Assembly: GCA_017163975.1 (NCBI GenBank)
Contig: JAFFSR010000301.1
Coordinates: 1,550,001-1,614,000 of the forward strand
Reading direction: 5' to 3'
Origin: Anastatus disparis
Taxonomy: Eukaryota; Arthropoda; Insecta; Hymenoptera; Eupelmidae
Length of the DNA stretch: 64,000 nucleotides
The first letter of the stretch is position 1. Each line of letters begins with the position of its first letter. Of the stretch, positions 34,386 to 44,465 are shown piece after piece. A program made the translations under genes and the position numbers. The notes under the pieces were generated by a model. It did no database searches, had not been told where the DNA came from, and was given only the letters and a program-made list of their open reading frames with translations.

Positions 34386-35917
34386 ATCTTAATCTTTGCT
34401 GTTTGATTGTAGACACCATCTTGTCAGCATGTCTGACTTGGAGAAAGAAAAAAATGTTCTTAGCAAGCTCTCACGAGCACGTGAGGCTATTAAAAAAAAT
34501 TCTCTTTGTTAAAAAAGGAGAGAGATGATTTTGAAAAGGTTATTGGTGATACTTTAAAACCAGTTATTACACCACTTGAAAAGCTTGTCGATTCGACAAC
34601 TGAAAGTGTGTCACGTTCTAATCACATTTCGGCTATAGACAGTAACAGAAAATCGGCAAAAAAAAGATTGAGATTCGACGAATCAAGTTATATTGTAAAC
34701 GATATTAATGACTTGGGTTCGGCATTTGATAATGATGCTTCTAATGGCGATGATTTTTCTCCGATAAATAGCACAATGATGAATTCATCATTCAATTTTG
34801 CAAATTCATCATTTGAATCTATATATTTACCATTTGTATCTGCGTATAAAGAAACTGAACCGACAGACTTTTTATCAATGCTAAATAGAAGCTGCACCAA
34901 AATCGATAACATATACGGAGTGAGAAAAGTCAGTGGGGTATACATGATGGGTGATTCACAAATTCCATTTGATGATAAAATAATAAAAGGGAAAGATTTA
35001 AGTTTTCCTAAAAGCAGTGGCTTAACGGAATTGATTTAAAAAAAAAACCAGATGATAATCTTGTAAGTATAACAAAATATTCAAAAATCATAACACCAAT
35101 GTTCCGCAGTGATCGCAGTTGAATGTCTACCAGCGGAGGAGGTCTCATACCTAAATATTAAATAGCAAAAAAGAATACTTTTATAGATCTAGTCTACTGG
35201 GATGATCCAAATGAGATTGCCGAGAGACTACAATTATTAATAGCCGAACGATCTGCTGGAAATAATAATCACAACAATGAAATACAATCAATTACACAGG
35301 CCCACAAAATGAAAAAAAATGTCTGAACTTTTGACCGGACATACATATTCCCATGTATTTTTCGACGCTGAATCCGAATCTGTAATAAAAATATAGGGTT
35401 TTCCTACCTTTGCTCAGAGTTTTATTGAAAAAACCTCATTTTTTACGGTTTTTTTGCGGTTTTTCGAGTCTAGAAAAAACAAATCATGAGATACGGTTAA
35501 TTGGACTTCAAAATCGAATTCTACGGGAAAAAATACACGGGAAACCATACCTTCAAATTTTTTTAACGCGATTCTAGTCCTCTGTATGGGGCTGAAAAGA
35601 TGAGGAAATCGGTAAAAGTCGAAATTTTGCCTAAAATGGATTTAAACAATATTAAAATTTAATCATGCGTCTTTTGAAGAGTCGATAAACATTGGAAATA
35701 CTATCCTGGGGGTTTTTCAGATTGCTGATCATGAATTTGAAGTCAGATTGTGTAAAAACTACTTCTAGAGGGCGGTGACAAGAACTGTATATGGTAAATT
35801 TATCGATTTTTTAAAAATTTTACGTCTGAAATACTAATTTTAGAGTCTTTCACAGCATTGACTGTAAATTCAAGATATTAACTTAGCCTATTGTGTACGT
35901 TAAACTTAACATTTTGT

Positions 35918-37357
35918 CTATGTTTGTCTCTCTCTCTCTCTCTCTCTCTCTTCCAATGTTTTTTTAAATTGGCTTACGCTTACGTACACGTTTCTCTTCG
36001 AATGACCGATGTAGTGGATTTCTGACACGTTTTTGTCCTTTTTCGCAGCTGTTTCTCTTTTTATCATCCAGCAGTAATCTGCTAACATGTTGATACCCCA
36101 GTTTCCTTGAAATCTACGTTCAAACTCCTTTAAATCTTGGTGAAATCGTTCACCATGCTCTTCACTAAAGTCTCCGTTATTTTCAGGAAACTGATCAACG
36201 TGTGAATCAAGAAAATGAAGTTTTAAGTTCATTAGACAACCCAATTTTTCAAAATTACGTACCATTCTTTTCACAATAGCTTTATAATTCGTGTCTTTGG
36301 CATTACCCAAAAATTTCGTCGATACCTCTTTAAAACTTAACCATGCTGCCTTTTCAACATCAGTCATGCTTTGTTCAAAGTTTTCGTCTCTAAATAAAGT
36401 TCGGATTTCAGGACCATCAAAAATACCTTCATTTAATTTAGCATCAGATTTATGGGGAAATACTTTGCTTATATATTGGAAGCATTGACCGTCCTTGTCC
36501 AAAGCTTTAACTAATTGCTTTATCAATCCAAGCTTTATATGCAGAGGCGGTATCAAAATTTTCGAAGGATTAACGAGTGGATCTTTTATAACATTCTGTT
36601 TTCCAGGTTCAAACGATTCTCTTGATGGCCAAATTTTCTTTTTATAGTGTTTTTCTCTATCTCTGCTATCAAACATGCATAAATAACATGGGTACTTCGT
36701 AAATCCAGATTGTTGTCCAAGTATCATAGATAAAATCTTTAAATCGCCACATATTTGCCATTTATGTTCTCTATATTTTATTTTCGTTAAAAGTAGTTCA
36801 AGATTGGAATACTCTTCTTTAAGTACTGTTGAATGTGCTAATGGTATAGGAGCATATTTATTTGTGATATTGAGGAGTACTGCTTTAAGGCTGCGCTTTG
36901 ATGAATCAATGAATAGTCGCCAATTTTCAGGTTTGTATATGTTGGGTTTCAATTCATCAATAAGACCTTTCACGTCCGTGCAATAAACCATATTAGAATC
37001 ATTCTTGAAATAATTTCTAAAGCGCTCTTCTCGATTACGATATGCACATACTTTAGTACCCTTTGTCAACATATTTCGTCTCTTAAACTCTGAAGCCATA
37101 AACTCTGATTGTTCCTTAGATAAACCACTCTTTCTAAATAAATCGTTCAGACTTTTTTGATCAAACTTTTCAACAGTTCGTTCTTCACCCTTAGGAATAT
37201 ACTCTTCATCACTATCCAGAGAATGTTCTTCAGGTGAACTTATATCTTCTTCATTTGGTGTGTTTGTGTCAGAGACAATTTGATCTGTCAATTTTTTATT
37301 TATACTTATTCTGTTGTAAAACTGGGTACTGTTGTTTAGAAATGAATTCGGTTTCAT
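35918..37357 (-). pseudogene. Putative DDE-type transposase, left-arm copy (N-terminus replaced)
   Basis: Identical to the right-arm protein from NEED(I/L)SSPEEHSLDS onward, so it retains the candidate D, D and E residues. The first about 38 residues come from the unique centre and are unrelated, which removes the N-terminal zinc finger. A one-base shorter A-run near the end (36045) shifts the frame, giving a different tail that runs through the (GA)n tract as Glu-Arg repeats. Probably not a working enzyme, although it may be a partial DNA-binding or inhibitory product. Confidence 0.65.
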
Positions 37358-37439
37358 TTTAAAGCTCCGTTCAGTTAATCACTGTTGTACACTGTCATTG
37401 ATCTTCAAGCATTGTTTATAAACGAATGGGACTTATGAT

Positions 37440-37451
37440 CTTTTTCCAAAG

Positions 37452-37507
<56 letters not shown>

Positions 37508-38240
37508 TACTCTATAAGGGTACCTAAAAAAAAACCTGCTGCTGCGAAGTATTGGTCACGATGACAACTGCCCTGAAAATGGGATGTGTAGAATGATTCG
37601 GTGTACTCAATACTTTGCAGTAACGAACCCAGCGAAGGCGCGCTGTCCTGCAGGGGAGCACTAGGATGTGAGAATGATGCCGTAGTGTGTCCGACGACGA
37701 GTTGACATTGTCCTCGTCAAAGTCGGAAAGCTCTCATACTTAGGCCTGGGGAGATATGAGAGTTATCACCCCTAGGACGGCGGACTCACCTGCGATCGGA
37801 ATAGGATTCCTAGTGTGTGGGGTTTAATTCAACAATATGGCTAATTCAAATTTTCAACCTTTTTTAAACTGCGCTGGTACATCCAATAACAGTTTTAACC
37901 ATACGTGTAATGGATCTCAAGATAATTTCTGTTATGTATGTTCAGAATATATTGGTGAATGAATTGATTCGTCCTTTGATTTGGTGCTGCTGCTGTCCCA
38001 AAACAGTACAGCATTCGTCTTAGTCTTGCGCTTATGATATACAAAAAGCGCCTACGATATCTGAAAAGCGCCTCTGGTGGACGAAAAGAGAAACTCAGCT
38101 GATGTATATTAGTCGTTTTGGGACGGCTGGGCCCCCGAATCTTGTAGCGCTTCTGCATGAATCGACGATGCAGCGGATGTACTTAGAGTTTCCAGCAGAC
38201 GAGCCAATGTTCTCTCAGTGTATGTGCTTCATGTTATGCC
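37440..38240 (+). other. Unique centre of the palindromic transposon
   Basis: (TA)n at 37454-37503, then GC-richer sequence. An ATG near 37839 starts a short frame (MANSNFQPFLNCAG...) containing DNFCYVC and ending at a TGA, probably the broken first exon of the transposase. A separate C-X-C/C pair (CMCFMLCHDES) directly before 38241 may also belong to it. 37540-37820 resembles a promoter or 5' UTR but has no firm assignment. Confidence 0.45.
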
Positions 38241-39851
38241 ATGATGAATCGATACAACACCAGTCAGGCTAGGTCCAAATTAAAATTTACTATACCTACA
38301 AAGTGGAAGGAACCAAAAGATGAAAATGATTGCTATTTTTGTTTAACAAAGATACAAGGTTTAGACAAGATACAGAAAAAAGGAATAGTATATCCTAATA
38401 CTTCTTGTATAGAATTTCCATCCAAGAATTTTATAGATATTTTTGAAAATAAAGATTCGAGAGATAGTTTTACAACAGGCTTAGGGAATCTAAATGTAGA
38501 TGAAAACTCGACAGATGAAACAACTGAAAATCTGATTGCCGCAGACGGAAGCTCATCAAATGAAGAAGATCTAAGTTCACCTGAAGAACATTCTCTGGAT
38601 AGTGATGAAGAGTATATTCCTAAGGGTGAAGAACGAACTGTTGAAAAGTTTGATCAAAAAAGTCTGAACGATTTATTTAGAAAGAGTGGTTTATCTAAGG
38701 AACAATCAGAGTTTATGGCTTCAGAGTTTAAGAGACGAAATATGTTGACAAAGGGTACTAAAGTATGTGCATATCGTAATCGAGAAGAGCGCTTTAGAAA
38801 TTATTTCAAGAATGATTCTAATATGGTTTATTGCACGGACGTGAAAGGTCTTATTGATGAATTGAAACCCAACATATACAAACCTGAAAATTGGCGACTA
38901 TTCATTGATTCATCAAAGCGCAGCCTTAAAGCAGTACTCCTCAATATCACAAATAAATATGCTCCTATACCATTAGCACATTCAACAGTACTTAAAGAAG
39001 AGTATTCCAATCTTGAACTACTTTTAACGAAAATAAAATATAGAGAACATAAATGGCAAATATGTGGCGATTTAAAGATTTTATCTATGATACTTGGACA
39101 ACAATCTGGATTTACGAAGTACCCATGTTATTTATGCATGTTTGATAGCAGAGATAGAGAAAAACACTATAAAAAGAAAATTTGGCCATCAAGAGAATCG
39201 TTTGAACCTGGAAAACAGAATGTTATAAAAGATCCACTCGTTAATCCTTCGAAAATTTTGATACCGCCTCTGCATATAAAGCTTGGATTGATAAAGCAAT
39301 TAGTTAAAGCTTTGGACAAGGACGGTCAATGCTTCCAATATATAAGCAAAGTATTTCCCCATAAATCTGATGCTAAATTAAATGAAGGTATTTTTGATGG
39401 TCCTGAAATCCGAACTTTATTTAGAGACGAAAACTTTGAACAAAGCATGACTGATGTTGAAAAGGCAGCATGGTTAAGTTTTAAAGAGGTATCGACGAAA
39501 TTTTTGGGTAATGCCAAAGACACGAATTATAAAGCTATTGTGAAAAGAATGGTACGTAATTTTGAAAAATTGGGTTGTCTAATGAACTTAAAACTTCATT
39601 TTCTTGATTCACACGTTGATCAGTTTCCTGAAAATAACGGAGACTTTAGTGAAGAGCATGGTGAACGATTTCACCAAGATTTAAAGGAGTTTGAACGTAG
39701 ATTTCAAGGAAACTGGGGTATCAACATGTTAGCAGATTACTGCTGGATGATAAAAAGAGAAACAGCTGCGAAAAAAGGACAAAAACGTGTCAGAAATCCA
39801 CTACATCGGTCATTCGAAGAGAAACGTGTACGTAAGCGTAAGCCAATTTAA
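38241..39851 (+). CDS. Putative DDE-type transposase, right-arm copy (536 codons)
   Basis: Long unbroken frame. CXXC at residues 31-34 (CYFC); candidate acidic triad D223 (LFIDSSKRSLK), D277 (ICGDLKI) and E475 (EEHGERFHQD); CYLC at 296-299 right after the second Asp; a basic tail. The D / D-with-zinc-pair / E order resembles RNase-H-fold transposases with an insertion domain; I recognise the protein as a very common repeat-associated family in animals. The true N-terminus may lie upstream: DNFCYVC at about 37925 looks like a separated first zinc finger, followed by a stop at 37960. The start shown is the first in-frame ATG. Confidence 0.65.
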   Translation: MMNRYNTSQARSKLKFTIPTKWKEPKDENDCYFCLTKIQGLDKIQKKGIVYPNTSCIEFPSKNFIDIFENKDSRDSFTTGLGNLNVDENSTDETTENLIAADGSSSNEEDLSSPEEHSLDSDEEYIPKGEERTVEKFDQKSLNDLFRKSGLSKEQSEFMASEFKRRNMLTKGTKVCAYRNREERFRNYFKNDSNMVYCTDVKGLIDELKPNIYKPENWRLFIDSSKRSLKAVLLNITNKYAPIPLAHSTVLKEEYSNLELLLTKIKYREHKWQICGDLKILSMILGQQSGFTKYPCYLCMFDSRDREKHYKKKIWPSRESFEPGKQNVIKDPLVNPSKILIPPLHIKLGLIKQLVKALDKDGQCFQYISKVFPHKSDAKLNEGIFDGPEIRTLFRDENFEQSMTDVEKAAWLSFKEVSTKFLGNAKDTNYKAIVKRMVRNFEKLGCLMNLKLHFLDSHVDQFPENNGDFSEEHGERFHQDLKEFERRFQGNWGINMLADYCWMIKRETAAKKGQKRVRNPLHRSFEEKRVRKRKPI

Positions 39852-40555
39852 AAAAAACATTGGAAGAGAGAGAGAGAGAGAGAGAGACAAACATAGACAA
39901 AATGTTAAGTTTAACGTACACAATAGGCTAAGTTAATATCTTGAATTTACAGTCAATGCTGTGAAAGACTCTAAAATTAGTATTTCAGACGTAAAATTTT
40001 TAAAAAATCGATAAATTTACCATATACAGTTCTTGTCACCGCCCTCTAGAAGTAGTTTTTACACAATCTGACTTCAAATTCATGATCAGCAATCTGAAAA
40101 ACCCCCAGGATAGTATTTCCAATGTTTATCGACTCTTCAAAAGACGCATGATTAAATTTTAATATTGTTTAAATCCATTTTAGGCAAAATTTCGACTTTT
40201 ACCGATTTCCTCATCTTTTCAGCCCCATACAGAGGACTAGAATCGCGTTAAAAAAATTTGAAGGTATGGTTTCCCGTGTATTTTTTCCCGTAGAATTCGA
40301 TTTTGAAGTCCAATTAACCGTATCTCATGATTTGTTTTTTCTAGACTCGAAAAACCGCAAAAAAACCGTAAAAAATGAGGTTTTTTCAATAAAACTCTGA
40401 GCAAAGGTAGGAAAACCCTATATTTTTATTACAGATTCGGATTCAGCGTCGAAAAATACATGGGAATATGTATGTCCGGTCAAAAGTTCAGACATTTTTT
40501 TTCATTTTGTGGGCCTGTGTTATAGAGGAACTACGTGAAGCCGGACATATACATT

Positions 40556-41002
40556 GACGTAAACAATTTTCAAATCAATAGTAGTAACATAAGTCTTGAT
40601 GTGTTTGGAAGAAAACTTGAGGGCTCGCAAAAAAGTCGTGGTCCTTGAGGTATTGGATTTAATTTTACATCAGATGGTAATTTTGATTTAGAAAATAAGT
40701 GACTTTGCAATATTGGAGAGACTAATCATACAAATGATGCGATTAGTTTGAATTCACTAAATAATATCCTACAGAAAAAAGTTGATTTCTCATCTTCTAA
40801 AATTATAGAAATCGCTAAAGCTATACAAAAATATGAGAACAAAGTTGAAATATATAAAACAGAAATAGACGAAAAATTAACTTATCACTATGATATGACT
40901 AAACGAAATTTCACAAGTATTGAATATATAATTAAAGAAATGAATAGACAATTGGATATTGCTAAAGTTGAAGTTCGAGATAGAACTTCAAAGAGTAGTT
41001 GA
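40556..41002 (+). pseudogene. Polinton fibre-like protein remnant
   Basis: Frame begins at the end of the preceding gene (DVNNFQINSSNIS). It contains KSRGP-stop-GIGF (collagen-like break), LENK-stop-LCNIGETNHTNDAISLNSL, then a coiled coil (40748-41002, KIIEIAKAIQKYENKVEIYK). The (D)AV/ISL pattern and coiled coil resemble short phage-type fibre or attachment proteins seen in Polintons. Two stops and loss of a start codon make it non-functional. It runs straight into the integrase fragment. Confidence 0.5.
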
Positions 41003-41104
41003 AGAGCTACACAAGCCAGCACGTCGCAGGTACAAGCGAAGAAAATGTGACATACGCGGATTAGATGAGACTTGGCAAGCTGACCTTGTAGAAATGATAC
41101 CTTA
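40985..41104 (+). pseudogene. INT: Retroviral-type integrase fragment of the Polinton
   Basis: About 40 codons remain: VEELHKPARRRYKRRK, then GLDETWQADLVEMIPY. The Asp in WQADLV is the first catalytic residue of the DDE core. The zinc-binding N-terminus upstream and everything after IPY are gone. The next bases belong to PolB on the opposite strand. The integrase normally inserts the element and makes the 6-bp duplication. Confidence 0.75.
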
Positions 41105-43795
41105 TTGTATAAGTTTGGATTCGTGTCATATTCTACCCATTTGAATTTTCTGACTGGCAAATATTAAACCATTGCCCATCCATAAAGATTATTAATATCA
41201 AAGTATATGAGCGTTTTCATTTTATGTTTTTCATCATATGAAGAGCCCATGTATGGATTGTTCGCCTTGTCATAGCGATTACAGCATTGACTTATTCCTC
41301 CCCGAATACCTGCTTCAATGAACATTAACATATCTATATCTGTAAGAAGCTCCAGTATTACCTTCGTCATTTTTAGCACTGCTGAAAATGTCAAGCCTGG
41401 AGACGTATAAAAGTGAGCTGGACATAAACCGAAAGCTTTAAGAGATGTTTCTCGAAAACTTTCAAATACATCTGCTAATAGTAAAACATCTGTTTTTTAG
41501 TATAAATCCGAATACTCGCCTAATGTCCTTATATTGAACTTACTCCAGACTTGAATAGCATGCTAATAGTCTTCATCAGCATTATGAGAATCGGTGAGTT
41601 GGTTATAAAACCGATTTTTCTCTGGCAATTTCGTAACTAATAATTTATCCAATCCATCTACAAAATCATATGGAAATATACCTTTACGTTTAAGAAAATC
41701 AATTTCCTCATCTGTAAATCCATCAGTTCGAAACTCTTTTATCAATATCGGCACATTTTCCAAGTATGATGCAAGCTTTTCTAATGACAAAGGAAGAAAA
41801 CGCCTAGAATCTATGAATCTAAAACTTAGGTCACTGCCATCTATGTATTTGGTAAAAGAAATATATTTTTCCTTATTATGTGGCAATAGCGTAACTCGTC
41901 CTCCCATCAATGAAGATGTGGCTATCTCTTTCGAAATGAAGTGTGTATCGTAATTGAGGTTATAAAAAACCACAGGAATAAATTTTAAATACTTGTAATT
42001 AAAATTACATGATATATGCGCTGCACCTCTGAAACTAATGTAAAAAAATAGATATTTTTAAAAAATTTGCATGATAAAGTAAATTTTTTTCATTGAAATA
42101 TAACTATAATTAATATCTTACCGTCCTGTGAGATGACAGTGATCTCGTACTGCGAGTTCTTCATCATGGATTAGTTTTCGGCATATGTGACAAATGGTTG
42201 ACCTCTGAGAAGATAATTCTTCTAAATCCGTAAGTTTTAATGGTTTCGGATTCTTGTAGAGTTTATCAATTTCCTCACTGATTGATTTTGATTCTTGAAC
42301 AAACCATTGTGCAGGAGTCTGTCCATCTTCGATATTTTTTCTATATGACTTATAAGCAGATAAGCTGTCATCAAAGCTACATTTTATATAATATCCTATG
42401 CTATATGCTTTATGAAGTTGGAAGGCAGTCTCATTCATTGTAGGCTTCAGTAAACATTCAAAATCAGCATAAATAATAAAAGAAACTTTTTCGCTCTTAT
42501 AATAATCTTCAAATTTCAGAATGTTGTTCTGAGAGTCAGGTAGATCAATTCGACAATAATTTAAATCTTACAATCATTTTTATGAACTTGCAATCTTTCT
42601 TCATTATAAAAGACTTGTAAACATCTTTCACAATGGAATGATTTTACATGTGTCTTAGATATTTGAGATCTCAGAAGACGAGACATGTTTTTTATTTAAA
42701 CGTAGTGGTATTTAGGTAAACTCCTATCATCAAAATGATTATCTTTTTCATACTCATCGATGTAAAAGTCTTGGATGATGAGTAGATTGATATGCTTTTC
42801 CTTTTTTTCCGATGTAATGTGGCAAGGTGATACTTCAAACTTTTGTCCAAACTTCTTCAACATGTATACATCTACTGAAATATTATTCAGTTCTTCAAAT
42901 TTTTGAACATTTTTAAGTGTCACTGGAAATTCTATGTTATCAAATTTCAACTTGTTCTCATGCTTGCTATATTGATTAACTCTATTAGTATTAATTTCAC
43001 TTTGATATATTGCTGAGAGGATAGCATACTTGAAACATTGATTGTCATTGTTACGAACATTGACACATGCTTTTTTCTTTTGTATAAATGGTGGTAGAGG
43101 AATGTACGAGCTGCCCTTGATCGGAGAATATTTTTTCATATTTATACTCAGACTTATAATACTTTTTAGAGCCCAGCCAGAATCTTTTTCCTGAAATTCT
43201 TCTATCTGTGGTAAATAGAATCTTTGATATTTATTTTGAACCATTCTTCTTGCTCCGTTGACATGAAAATTGAAGTACTTGTGGTTGTAAAATATTTAAT
43301 ATCTATTAATTCTTCACTACTTTTCTGTATGGGAAATTCTGCGGTGAAATCTGAATTCACTTTCAGAGCACTATATTCTTTCAAGCATGACTGTACATGT
43401 ACTTTAAAGAGTTCTTGGGCGTCGCTTAAAAAACTTAAAATATCCACATGGTTTATATTTACCACTACGCCAGTTTTAATTCTGTTTTCGAAAGCTGACT
43501 GTACATCTCGCTATTCAACAGAAGCTTCTGTTTCTTCAGATTGCAGACCACCTCCTCGTTGAAGATGATGTTCAAATTGGACTTGAATACCCGAAAGATG
43601 TAACACACAAGTTTGACATCTCTGCTTTTCTCCTCTTGTAAGATCAGAATTGACAATTTTTTCATTTAATTTCTCTAAACTACCTCTGCACATATGTATC
43701 CAATAATGGATATTGGTATTGTTCAGTTCATTTACATTTTGTAAAGTATCACGGAGTAGTTGCACAAGACGTTCAAAGAAATTAATTGAAGACAT
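41094..43795 (-). pseudogene. POLB: Protein-primed family B DNA polymerase, C-terminally truncated
   Basis: ATG at 43795 (MSSINFFERLV). Reading on: RGGGLQSEE, ALKVNSDF, DSGWALKSI, GSSYIPLP, NDNQCFKYAILS, HVKSFHCERC zinc finger, exonuclease motif YADFECLL (about 42450), a CHIC...RDHCHLTGR zinc motif, a GT-AG intron (42035-42121), [49 protein letters not shown] and polymerase-domain [11 protein letters not shown] (41170). Then MPVRKFKWVE, after which coding stops at about 41094. Frameshifts near 43220, 42560 and 41160 and stops near 43515, 41565 and 41500 add to the truncation. The catalytic palm motifs (DTDS) are missing. Confidence 0.85.
42035..42121 (-). other. 87-bp intron in the PolB gene
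   Basis: Donor G|GTAAGA at 42121 and acceptor TTACATTAG at 42035. Removal joins HLTG and FRGAAHISC in frame across an Arg codon, rebuilding the zinc motif expected there. Indicates that the element is transcribed in the nucleus and spliced. Confidence 0.75.
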
Positions 43796-43854
43796 TTTTT
43801 TTCTTTTTATTCAAAATAACCTTTCATAAACACAAACTTTAACGATTAGTAAAG

Positions 43855-44190
43855 TTTAGTCTCGATGACTATGTACACTCACAACTCCTCTGATGAAGTA
43901 TGCTCATCCAGAAAACTTCGGTCCTTTTTAAAGGTAAAGTTAACATAAGGAGAGATGGAAAATTCAATTAACTAATCAATAGTAAAACGGAGTGCAAGTT
44001 TTTCAGAAAAAAAGAGAGGTTTAGTCCCGATAATTATGTACACTCACGACTCCTCTGATGAAGTATGCTCATCCAGAAAACTTCAGTCCTTTTTAAAGGT
44101 AAAGTTAACATAAGTAGAGATAGAAAATTCAATTAACTAACCAATAGTAAAATGGAGTGCAAGTTTTTCAGAAAAAAAGAGAGATTTTCA
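43855..44190. repeat. Two tandem 175-bp repeats between divergent Polinton genes
   Basis: TTTAGTC(T/C)CGATGA.TATGTACACTCAC starts at 43855 and at 44030. The copies are about 95 percent alike (TCCTCTGATGAAGTATGCTC, GGTAAAGTTAACATAAG). A second short duplication, TTTTCCATCGTCCAATCTTAAAAA, lies at 44266 and 44343. The position between PolB (minus) and the accessory gene copy B (plus) suggests a shared promoter region. Confidence 0.7.
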
Positions 44191-44465
44191 CGGGTAGGGA
44201 TGAATTTTTTACCTTTTTTAACCTATCAAAATCATTTCTTCGTTTTAACCAATGAGGGTTAAGCGATTTTCCATCGTCCAATCTTAAAAAGTTAGAAGCG
44301 GAGTTACTATCATCTTTTAGTTCAGCCAGTGAAAACTGATCTATTTTCCATCGTCCAATCTTAAAAAAAGTAAGAGGGGGAATTGCTTGTCATAAACTTA
44401 CGATTTGAAAATTTTCGTTTCTCATTTCCTGATATTAATTCATACTGAAACATCCAAGCTACGAG

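Larger units (their letters stand above)
35295..40519. mobile_element. Near-palindromic DNA transposon, 5,225 bp, TTA target duplication, arms about 1.95 kb
   Basis: TTA (35292-35294) and TTA (40520-40522) flank CACAGGCCCACAAAATG...CATTTTGTGGGCCTGTG. The arms 35295 to about 37253 and 38559 to 40519 are reverse complements differing, as far as I compared, only in an A-run and a (GA)n tract. The 1.3-kb centre is unique. Each arm carries the bulk of the transposase gene, pointing outward. CAC termini and a 3-bp duplication are compatible with the CMC/Chapaev3 group, but the superfamily is inferred, not shown. Confidence 0.85.
34429..40558 (+). pseudogene. Conserved Polinton gene of unknown function, split by a 5.2-kb transposon
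   Basis: ATG at 34429-34431 (MSDLEKEKNVLSKLSRAREAI). Frameshift near 34495, then a long acidic/Ser-rich middle (34506-35039) with YGVRKVSGVYMMGDSQIPFD. TAA at 35037, then further homologous-looking sequence (STSGGGLIPKY, FIDLVYWDDPNEIAERLQLL, NNEIQSI) to 35294. The palindromic transposon follows. Coding resumes at 40520 (EELREAGHIH) and ends with TGA near 40556-40558. Such a protein with GVR...GDS and YWDDPNE blocks recurs in animal Polintons; its role is not known. Confidence 0.65.

Noticed and set aside
36291..39523. Frames antisense to both transposase copies
   Set aside because: Shadow frames; they appear twice only because the arms are inverted copies.
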